DNA of 64,000 nt from CAZKCI01 sp964551475 (GTDB taxonomy: Bacteria; Auribacterota; Erginobacteria; Erginobacterales; CAZKCI01), in NCBI GenBank assembly GCA_964551475.1, contig CAZKCI010000069.1, positions 1-64,000 on the forward strand, read 5' to 3'. Within the stretch, counting starts at the first letter, position 1. Each line of letters begins with the position of its first letter. Shown here piece by piece: positions 57,614 to 64,000 of this stretch. Below the pieces are notes generated by a model. It saw only the letters and a list, made by a program, of their open reading frames with translations. It was not told where the DNA came from and did not search any database. The translations under genes and the position numbers were made by a program.

Positions 57614-60600
57614 ATGAAGAAATTGAAACCAACCTGGCAGATCGACACGGGACGCCTTGCCGAGTCCATTCAGCGAACTGTCCGGGGCGCTCGGACGGAA
57701 GAAGACGTGAAGATGGCGCTCGAACCGCTCCTTCGCCGCGCCTTCCAGGAAGCGGGGATCGACGTCAATATCGTGCAATACGAAAAGACCACAGCCGTTA
57801 CATCCAAGCGCATGGACGCCGTTTACGGATATCTGATCATAGAATATAAAGGGCCGGGAAAGCTGAGCCGAAGCCCATCCGTTAAATCGGCCAAGGGCCA
57901 GCTAGAGCGGTATCTCAACGAAGAGGCCGGAAGACATGGAGAACACACGGAAGATTTTCTTCAGAAAGCTATAGGCGTCGCTATCGACGATGAAAAAATT
58001 CTCTTCGCGCGGTATTCGAAGACCGCAAAGTTGCTGATTCCCCCCGTTCCCGTCGAAACCGAGGTGCTGGATCTGTTCCCGGAGATTGCTGTACAGCGAG
58101 GCTTTCAATTTCAAGGCCCTTATCCGATCACGTCGAGCAGTCTCGCCAATCTTCTCGTATACGTGCGTTCGGCCGCCCGCCGGCCGTTGACGGCCGCGGA
58201 TCTAGCTAAGGTCTTCAATCCCGAGACTGAGGTGGCGCGTGTGGCGGTGTCCGAGCTCTATTCGGCAGCCATGCGCGGCCAGAGGCGGAGCGCTTTCCCC
58301 CGAGTTGCTACGTTTTATGCGGAATGGGACCGGATTTTCGGCGTTGTGTACGGAGAGAAGCTGGAGAAAGCGGAAAGCGCCGCGGAAGAGACCGCTCGAC
58401 TTTACGGGCTTCCTATTGGCATTCGGCTCAAGCCTCTGCTCTTCGCGATCCATACCTTCTATGCGCTGTTGATGAAGTTGATCGCCGTTGAGCTGTTAGC
58501 TCTTCAACGCGACTTAGCCGTGACATCGTTTGTCAGCGGGGTAAGCGCCGAAACCGACGAAGTCTTGCGCGAGCGGCTGGCTAGATTGGAGAGCGGCGAG
58601 GACTTTCGCGCCCGGGGGATTGAGAACTTCTTGGAAGCGGATTTTTTCTCCTGGTATCTGGACGCATGGAATAAGCCGGTAGCGGGAGCTCTGAGAAACA
58701 TCATTCGCGCCCTCTCGGATTTTGAGCCGGCGACCCCAGTGCTCGAGCCGGACTGGACCCGCGATCTACTTCAGAAGCTCTATGAGCTTGTTGTCCCCCG
58801 CATGCTCCGGCACAGTCTGGGGGAGTACTATACCCCTGATTGGCTGGCCGGTTATTTGGTCGATCTTTCCGGTTACAAAGGCGATCCGGCGAGTCGCTAT
58901 CTCGATCCCGCCTGCGGCTCGGGCACGTTCCTCGTTCAAGCGATAGAGCGCGTTGTTCGTTTTGTAGAAGGCCATGGCAAAGTGCATCCGGCGGAAGTTG
59001 GTCGCGCCGTGCTTGATAACATCATCGGTTTCGATTTGAATCCGCTCGCGGTCTTGGCGGCCCGTACCAATTATCTGATCGCCTTCTCGCGGTTCTTGCC
59101 CTATGTGCGTCCCATATCACTTCCTGTGTATCTGTGTGATTCTGTCTTACCCCCCGACCGGTACGAAGAAAAGCAACGTACCCTATTCGATAATGAAGTC
59201 GTGGTTTTCAAGACCAGGGAGCACGATTACATTTTTCCCGTCTCGATGAAGAACAAAGGGCATATCGAGCAATTTACGGGGCTGATCCTCCGCTCTCTTC
59301 GCGGCAAAACGGCGGCGGGTGGCTTCCGCTCGATTGTTGCCAGGGAAATGAAGCTAGAGGACGACGAGATGGACCGGCTGACGGAGATCTACCGGCGGAT
59401 CAAGGAATTGGACGATCAGCATCGCGACGGCATTTGGGCGCATTACATCAAGAACGCCTTCGCGCCGGTGTATGTAGGGCAGTTCGATTTTGTGATCGGG
59501 AACCCGCCTTGGATCCGCTGGGGCTATCTGGCGGACGATTACCGTCAGCGGACTCTCATCCTCTGGCGGAACTACGGTCTATTCTCGCTCTCCGGCCATG
59601 AGACCCGCCTGGGCGCAGGCGAAAAGGATTTTTCCATGCTCTTCACTTATACCAGTGCCGACCGCTATCTCAGGGACGGCGGGACGCTGGGATTCGTGAT
59701 CACCCAGGAGGTCTTCAAATCCAAAGGCGCGGGCGAGGGATTTCGAAGATTCCGCCTGGGCGACAACGGAGCATATTTGAAAGTCTTCCACATGGAAGAC
59801 ATGGTGGATCTCAAACCATTTCATGCTGCGAATAAGACCTCGATTTTCCTCATGAAAAAAGGCGAGGAAACGAGCTATCCAGTTCCTGTCGTGGAATGGA
59901 GGCGGAACAAGGGTGTAGGCCGCATTCCGCCTGAATGGGGCTTGGCCCAGGTGCGTTCTCAAACATCGAGAAAGCATTTGAAAGCGGTTCCTGTTGATGA
60001 GAATCGCGTCGTCTCTTCATGGCAGACGGCAGAAGCGGGCGAACTAGAGCTCTCCAAGCGCTTGAAGGGGAAGAATCCTTATCTAGCCCGTTTGGGGGCT
60101 CGTGTCGAACCTTATGGCGTGTTTTGGTTGAAGTTCATCGAGATGAGGCCGGATGGTCTGGTCGTGATTGAGAACCAGTATGACCGGGGGAAACGGAAAG
60201 TTCGCCATGTCCGGGATGCGCTGGAGACCAAGCTGATCTTTCCGGCAGTCAGCGGAGGAGACATTATTAAGTTCGGGATCAAGGATTGGTTTCCGATTCT
60301 GATTTCGCAAGATCCAAATAAGCGCGAGCCTTACCCCGTGGAATGGATGCAAGAAAATGCGCCTTTGACTCTCGCATATCTCAAGCAATTTGAAGCCGTT
60401 CTGTTGTCGCGCGGTTCTAATGTGGTCAGAGATCTGGCGAAAAGGACGGCTTTCTACGCAATGTTTGGCATCGGCGACTATAGTTTTGCTCGTTATCGTG
60501 TTGTCTGGAAGCGCATGGCCCAAAAAATGGAAGCGACGGTCTTGACCAGTGCGAAAACGCCCTTTGGGACGAAGACTCTTATCTCTACCGATACGACCTC

Positions 60601-60892
60601 ATTGATTACAGCCGTCAGCAAGGAAGAGGCGCATTACATATGCGCCATTCTTAACTCCATAGTTATAGACAGCTATATCCGCAGTTTTTCCTCCGGTGGC
60701 AGGGGATTCGGCGCGCCGTCCATCATGAAAAATATCGCTATTCCGCCCTTTAATGAGAGAAACAAGCTTCATCTCGCCCTTGTGCGTGCGTCGTTGGAAG
60801 CCCACGAGGCTGTGGCTCGCAAGCAAGGACTCGGCGACCTTGAAAATCGGATCAATAGACTGGCGAAAGAGCTATGGAATATCAAAGATTAG
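57614..60892 (+). CDS. Type IIG-like restriction enzyme / N6-adenine methyltransferase
   Basis: 1092 residues. N-terminal nuclease-like part with D68 (MDAVYGYLIIEYKG) and E77-x-K79, a PD-(D/E)xK arrangement. Helical linker to about 390. Methyltransferase motifs YTPDWLA (X), DPACGSGTFL (431-440, motif I) and NPPWIRW (630-636, motif IV) in the gamma-class order for N6-adenine. The C-terminal ~350 residues should hold the target recognition domain. One chain for cutting and methylating is the Eco57I/type IIG plan; PglX of BREX is the alternative, but no BREX genes are here. Its end overlaps the next gene by 19 bp, indicating coupling. GC content is lower than in the core genes. Confidence 0.88.
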   Translation: MKKLKPTWQIDTGRLAESIQRTVRGARTEEDVKMALEPLLRRAFQEAGIDVNIVQYEKTTAVTSKRMDAVYGYLIIEYKGPGKLSRSPSVKSAKGQLERYLNEEAGRHGEHTEDFLQKAIGVAIDDEKILFARYSKTAKLLIPPVPVETEVLDLFPEIAVQRGFQFQGPYPITSSSLANLLVYVRSAARRPLTAADLAKVFNPETEVARVAVSELYSAAMRGQRRSAFPRVATFYAEWDRIFGVVYGEKLEKAESAAEETARLYGLPIGIRLKPLLFAIHTFYALLMKLIAVELLALQRDLAVTSFVSGVSAETDEVLRERLARLESGEDFRARGIENFLEADFFSWYLDAWNKPVAGALRNIIRALSDFEPATPVLEPDWTRDLLQKLYELVVPRMLRHSLGEYYTPDWLAGYLVDLSGYKGDPASRYLDPACGSGTFLVQAIERVVRFVEGHGKVHPAEVGRAVLDNIIGFDLNPLAVLAARTNYLIAFSRFLPYVRPISLPVYLCDSVLPPDRYEEKQRTLFDNEVVVFKTREHDYIFPVSMKNKGHIEQFTGLILRSLRGKTAAGGFRSIVAREMKLEDDEMDRLTEIYRRIKELDDQHRDGIWAHYIKNAFAPVYVGQFDFVIGNPPWIRWGYLADDYRQRTLILWRNYGLFSLSGHETRLGAGEKDFSMLFTYTSADRYLRDGGTLGFVITQEVFKSKGAGEGFRRFRLGDNGAYLKVFHMEDMVDLKPFHAANKTSIFLMKKGEETSYPVPVVEWRRNKGVGRIPPEWGLAQVRSQTSRKHLKAVPVDENRVVSSWQTAEAGELELSKRLKGKNPYLARLGARVEPYGVFWLKFIEMRPDGLVVIENQYDRGKRKVRHVRDALETKLIFPAVSGGDIIKFGIKDWFPILISQDPNKREPYPVEWMQENAPLTLAYLKQFEAVLLSRGSNVVRDLAKRTAFYAMFGIGDYSFARYRVVWKRMAQKMEATVLTSAKTPFGTKTLISTDTTSLITAVSKEEAHYICAILNSIVIDSYIRSFSSGGRGFGAPSIMKNIAIPPFNERNKLHLALVRASLEAHEAVARKQGLGDLENRINRLAKELWNIKD

Positions 60893-61692
60893 ATCCGGCC
60901 GATTCCTCCTATCCCGATAAGATTAAAGAGCGCATGGGCGGAGAAGCGCCGGTCCTATATTTCCAGGGTCCATTACATCTTCTGGATCGTTTTGGAATGG
61001 GCGTCGTCTGCTCCGACCTGATTCCGGGCCAATGCATGATCGAAGCCAACCAGCTTCTTTTCACGATCCGGGAATATGCGATGAACTATATCGGCGGCTG
61101 GCATTCAGTGATGGAGACCGAAATATTCCGTCTGGCGCTGGACCGTCCCACGGATCCCAATAACCTACGATCTCTCACCATGCTGACGGCGCGCGGCATC
61201 TCCCGCGAAAACTGGGATGATTTCTTGGGCGATCGCTTCGGATACGAGGGCCCTTTTACCGGATTCCCGCAAAAAGAGGAGTATTACCGGCGAGCGGAAG
61301 AAAGTGAAATCCTGGTCCTGTCCGCCACGGAGCCGACGCTCAAGCGTTTTCTAAAGAGCAATATCATCCTGCGCAACGTATTGACGTGCGCCCTCGCGGA
61401 CGTGGTCTTCGTCCCATACGCGGGGAAAGGGTCGAAAACCTACGCGACCTGCAAAAGGGTATTGTCTTTCCAAATCCCCATGGTCACTGTCGATAGGGCG
61501 GAAAATAAGGATACGCTCGATCTTGGTATACCGGCATTTACAAGGAAAACGATAGGGGATTTCCTCGAGAAACTGGGCGCGGCGAAGGGAGGGGTGTCGC
61601 CGTTCCCCCAGCGTGCAATGGCTGTCAGAGAATCGGCTCCTCAGCCGTTCCTACCGCCAAAATCAAAACTAAAACAAACCGATTTTCTTTGA
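60874..61692 (+). CDS. DprA/SLOG-like Rossmann-fold protein
   Basis: 272 residues starting inside the end of the type IIG gene. The N-terminus SSYPDKIKERMGGEAPVLYF resembles the DprA entry (YPxxL...PPxLY). A degenerate Rossmann domain follows: GQCMIEANQLLF, EILVLSATEPTLKRF, then RNVLTCALADVVFVPYAGKG in place of the DprA motif RN(R)IIAGLSDAVLVVEAG, and KRVLSFQIPMVTVD for the last strand. The C-terminus is disordered and Pro/Lys-rich. SLOG-superfamily proteins in defence loci are thought to bind or make nucleotide ligands. True DprA of competence is less likely. Function unknown. Confidence 0.65.
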   Translation: MEYQRLDPADSSYPDKIKERMGGEAPVLYFQGPLHLLDRFGMGVVCSDLIPGQCMIEANQLLFTIREYAMNYIGGWHSVMETEIFRLALDRPTDPNNLRSLTMLTARGISRENWDDFLGDRFGYEGPFTGFPQKEEYYRRAEESEILVLSATEPTLKRFLKSNIILRNVLTCALADVVFVPYAGKGSKTYATCKRVLSFQIPMVTVDRAENKDTLDLGIPAFTRKTIGDFLEKLGAAKGGVSPFPQRAMAVRESAPQPFLPPKSKLKQTDFL

Positions 61693-61708
61693 ACTACGCA
61701 CAAGCATT

Positions 61709-62200
61709 ATGAAAAAACGGATCTGGCCAGGCGATGGGAAGGTTCTGGAAAATCTATTTGTTGTAATGTTCGGTCTATGTTTTGCTTGGATGGGCACGCA
61801 GATGCTTCAGGACATAATGGCATTAGGAGTTGGAGAGATATACGCTCATGGCGTAGCAACATTTGCAGTAAAAGCCTTAATCGTTGGCTTGACGTTTATT
61901 CTATCAAGCATCGCATTTGTTAATATCGTCGTCTTTTGCAATAAGATCAAATGCGAATCGACTCTAGTAAGCTATATCAATGTGCTAATTGTTATGGTGC
62001 TATCTGCAAGCCCATGGGCTTGTTACCATATAGCCAGGATAGTTACCAAACCATTGGCGAAGGATTTGTATCCCTGGGCAGGATGGTTAAACAATGTGGA
62101 CGTCATATTTATAGCGTTGTATGTGCCTATTGTCGGGATTATGCTTATATTGGGCCAATCGGTAAAGAAATTCTTCCTGCGAGACATTCATTCAAATTAG
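61709..62200 (+). CDS. Four-helix membrane protein of unknown function
   Basis: 163 residues. Hydrophobic stretches: LENLFVVMFGLCFAWMGTQM, FAVKALIVGLTFILSSIAFV, SYINVLIVMVLSASPWACYH and VDVIFIALYVPIVGIMLILG. Ends in a basic tail (KKFFLRDIHSN). AT-richer than all its neighbours. It lies between the SLOG-like gene (16 bp before) and SIR2 (15 bp after). In defence loci such proteins often act as membrane effectors, but no family is recognised. Confidence 0.7.
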   Translation: MKKRIWPGDGKVLENLFVVMFGLCFAWMGTQMLQDIMALGVGEIYAHGVATFAVKALIVGLTFILSSIAFVNIVVFCNKIKCESTLVSYINVLIVMVLSASPWACYHIARIVTKPLAKDLYPWAGWLNNVDVIFIALYVPIVGIMLILGQSVKKFFLRDIHSN

Positions 62201-62215
62201 CGCTAGGAATCCGGA

Positions 62216-63310
62216 ATGATGAAGACTGCCAGTAGAAGCGAGAAGAAGGCCATTCTTGAAGGATTGATTGACCTCTTCGGTCAGAATCGCCGATGGCTTC
62301 TGTTCTTCGGGACAGGCACTTCATGTGCTTTGGACAAGCGCTTTGGTATGCCCGCCCTTGCGGAGCATTTAAAGAATGTACTTGGAACTGAGGCTGACTG
62401 GCCACAAGTGGCATCTGACTTGGCGGCAGGGCGATCCTTGGAGCAGGCTCTAACCGGAGTGAAGTTGGGGCAATCCACGAAGGTAAAGATCCGAGACGCA
62501 ACAGGTGCCTATGTTGCCAGGATCGACCGAAGTGTCCGGGATGATGTGATTCTGGGCCGAAAGCAATGGGTGGGTTCGCATCTCATTAGGGCTCTGGTCG
62601 ACCGACTGCCTCCGCGGAACCCACGTTTGGCGGTTATCACCGCGAATTACGACATGTTGATTGAGTATGCGTGCGCGGCTCAAGGCATTCGTTGCACCGC
62701 AGGTTTCCTTGGCGAACTCGTCCGAGTGTGGGACTGGGATGGTGTTCAGGACAGCCTGCACCATTGTCGGCGAAGTCGGAATGTTGTGCGGACGAATCCT
62801 CTGTCACGCGTCGAGTTGTTTAAGGTGCATGGCTCCATCAACCGTTTCACGGCAGCCAACCGCCAGATTGAGTGTGATCTTTGGACTGATGCGATGCCTG
62901 CTGGATTAGAGCGTGATGTGGCTTCGCCCGGAGATCCTAAGTACGAGCAGTATGCGTTCAATATAGATACTGTTTCCCGTGCTTCCCAGGCCGAGGATGA
63001 AGCGATGGCATTCGCTATCGCCGGCTATGGGTTCCACGACGCACACCTGCATCGGCGGATACTCGCGCGAGTGCAAAAACAGGATTGTCCACTGCTCGTC
63101 ATGACACTCGATCTCCCCGATGCGGAGATTGGGGAGCTTCGGAATCTCGGCAAGCGCGTCTGGATTCTGGTCGCTCCGAGGACGGAAAGCGGTTCATATG
63201 ACGAATTGCGGACGCTGATCTACATGCCCGGCAAGGCACATCCTTTGGTCCTGGACAACGAACAACTCTGGAAGTGCGACTATTTTGCTAAACGGATACT
63301 AGGAGGTTAG
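62216..63310 (+). CDS. SIR2-like NADase of a SIR2-HerA system
   Basis: 364 residues (a second ATG at 62219). SIR2 motifs: LLFFGTGTSCALDK near residues 27-40 for the GAGxS loop, ITANYDMLIEYA with Asn144, FKVHGSINR with His205, and GYGFHDAHLHRRI for the last NAD-fold motif. Asn and His are the catalytic pair of defence SIR2 NADases, so the domain should be active. The next gene, herA, follows 2 bp downstream. SIR2-HerA pairs form large complexes that deplete NAD+ on phage infection. Confidence 0.88.
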   Translation: MMKTASRSEKKAILEGLIDLFGQNRRWLLFFGTGTSCALDKRFGMPALAEHLKNVLGTEADWPQVASDLAAGRSLEQALTGVKLGQSTKVKIRDATGAYVARIDRSVRDDVILGRKQWVGSHLIRALVDRLPPRNPRLAVITANYDMLIEYACAAQGIRCTAGFLGELVRVWDWDGVQDSLHHCRRSRNVVRTNPLSRVELFKVHGSINRFTAANRQIECDLWTDAMPAGLERDVASPGDPKYEQYAFNIDTVSRASQAEDEAMAFAIAGYGFHDAHLHRRILARVQKQDCPLLVMTLDLPDAEIGELRNLGKRVWILVAPRTESGSYDELRTLIYMPGKAHPLVLDNEQLWKCDYFAKRILGG

Positions 63311-63312
63311 CC

Positions 63313-64000
63313 ATGGCATTCTTTCCCTTCAACCTGGGCAAGGCCGAACAAGACGCGCACTATGCGGGATCTGTTGCGGTTGTGGACACGAGAAAGGTCA
63401 TACTGGATGTGCCCGACGACAGTCTGGAGCGCATCAGCGTTGGCAAATTGGCAACGCTGCCCATCGGCAACCTCGATGAATGGCTGATTGGTTTCATTGA
63501 CCGGATCGTCTGCAAAGTGCAGTACGTGGCACCCCCGTCGGACCGCGCGGAGGCCGCAACAGACAAGGCCCCAGATGGAGACCTTGTGGCAGGGCTCACG
63601 CAGGGCAATGCTGTAACAATCACCCTGGTCGGCACCGTCAAACGCGCAACGGATGACAAGAGCGATATTTCCTACCGCTTCACGCGTTCCCTTGTCAACG
63701 TGCCTGATGTTCGTGCGTCATGCTTCGTTCTACGCGAGAAGGCGTTAGAAGCGTTCATGGGGTTGCTGGTGAAAGCCGGCGACACGGAGCATGCTCTTGC
63801 TGTTGGGCACTACACACTCGATCCGACGGCCAAGGCGTTTCTCGACGGGGACAAGTTCTTCCAGCGCCATGCGGCACTACTGGGAAGCACTGGTTCCGGT
63901 AAGTCATGGACCGTGGCCAAGATCCTCGAGCGAGCCGCCCGTTTGCCGTCGGCCAATCTGATCGTGTTCGACCTCCATGGCGAATACTCGCAGTTGAGCT
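63313..64000 (+). CDS. herA: HerA-like ATPase, 5' part (cut by window end)
   Basis: 229 residues visible, open at base 64000; AGGAGG precedes the ATG at 63313. An N-terminal beta-barrel (HAS-barrel type; VAVVDTRKVILDVPDDSLER) leads to the RecA-like domain with Walker A GSTGSGKS (191-198) and NLIVFDLHGEYSQLS, the HerA/FtsK Walker B with its DxHGEY. HerA hexamers move or unwind DNA and here join the SIR2 subunits. About half the gene is missing. Confidence 0.9.
   Translation, partial: MAFFPFNLGKAEQDAHYAGSVAVVDTRKVILDVPDDSLERISVGKLATLPIGNLDEWLIGFIDRIVCKVQYVAPPSDRAEAATDKAPDGDLVAGLTQGNAVTITLVGTVKRATDDKSDISYRFTRSLVNVPDVRASCFVLREKALEAFMGLLVKAGDTEHALAVGHYTLDPTAKAFLDGDKFFQRHAALLGSTGSGKSWTVAKILERAARLPSANLIVFDLHGEYSQLS

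Noticed and set aside
57614..60892. BREX PglX
   Set aside because: Similar methyltransferase plan, but an N-terminal PD-(D/E)xK-like site is present and no brxA, brxB, brxC or pglZ gene is adjacent.
60874..61692. Housekeeping DprA for competence
   Set aside because: The nucleotide-binding motifs are degenerate and the context is a restriction gene with overlap, so a SLOG-like defence role is more likely.
56093..64000. Prophage
   Set aside because: No integrase, capsid, terminase or lysis genes and no att-like repeats seen in the visible part.

Overview
The window looks like the replication-origin region of a GC-rich, probably anaerobic bacterium, with an accessory defence island at its right end. 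Core genes have strong G/C third-position bias. The gene order dnaN - dciA - gyrB - gyrA on the minus strand and rpmH - rnpA - yidD - yidC - mnmE - parA - parB on the plus strand is a bacterial oriC neighbourhood. Between dnaN and rpmH lie an AT-rich stretch and about nine DnaA-box-like 9-mers. Heterodisulfide-reductase-like HdrCBA proteins, a V-type ATPase, RtcB plus archease and a large (Alu-domain) SRP RNA suggest an uncultured-phylum anaerobe. I cannot fix the phylum from the sequence; an Omnitrophota/Auribacterota-like or PVC-like lineage is only a guess from the propeller-repeat secreted proteins.

Layout. 1-8.4 kb: Hdr genes (hdrC fragment, hdrB, hdrA) and a 1514-residue HdrA-GltD-HdrA fusion. 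8.5-12.3 kb (minus): recR, ybaB, dnaX, SRP RNA and two tRNA-Ser. 12.3-18.8 kb: tadA beside tRNA-Arg(ACG), two more tRNA-Ser, a broken tRNA-Ser, a GIY-YIG nuclease, a secreted propeller protein, a glycosyltransferase and serS; all four serine isoacceptors and their synthetase lie within 7 kb. 18.9-28.0 kb: rtcB, archease, gyrA, gyrB, dciA, dnaN. 28.1-28.6 kb: oriC. 28.6-34.6 kb: rpmH to parB with a parS site. 34.7-43.9 kb: a nine-gene V-ATPase operon in the Enterococcus hirae ntp order, with Na+-type ligands in the ring subunit. 43.9-56.0 kb: GT-C glycosyltransferase, rsmI, eno, divIC-like, SSS symporter, a second propeller protein, HAD-like protein, and an ATP-grasp + ParA-like pair. 56.1-64.0 kb: lower-GC defence island with HigB/HigA-peptidase, a type IIG restriction-methylation enzyme overlapping a DprA/SLOG-like gene, a four-helix membrane protein, SIR2 and HerA (cut by the window end).

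A second theme is a large load of small palindromic repeats of several unrelated families. One ~60-bp element occurs three times, each time at the same point in the T-loop of tRNA-Ser sequence. Others consist of short tandem words (for example TGGAGTAN repeated every 8 bp) with an inverted arm. REP-like GTGGGAGCGGC units fill most intergenic gaps, and two palindromic elements sit in frame inside genes and are translated.

Likely interplay: Hdr proteins would provide flavin-based electron transfer tied to NAD(P)H through the GltD module; the V-ATPase and an SSS symporter could share a Na+ gradient; the right-hand genes form a composite anti-phage locus. The strongest candidates for new biology are the tRNA-Ser T-loop element with its adjacent GIY-YIG gene, the type IIG/SLOG/membrane gene set, and the HdrA-GltD-HdrA fusion.
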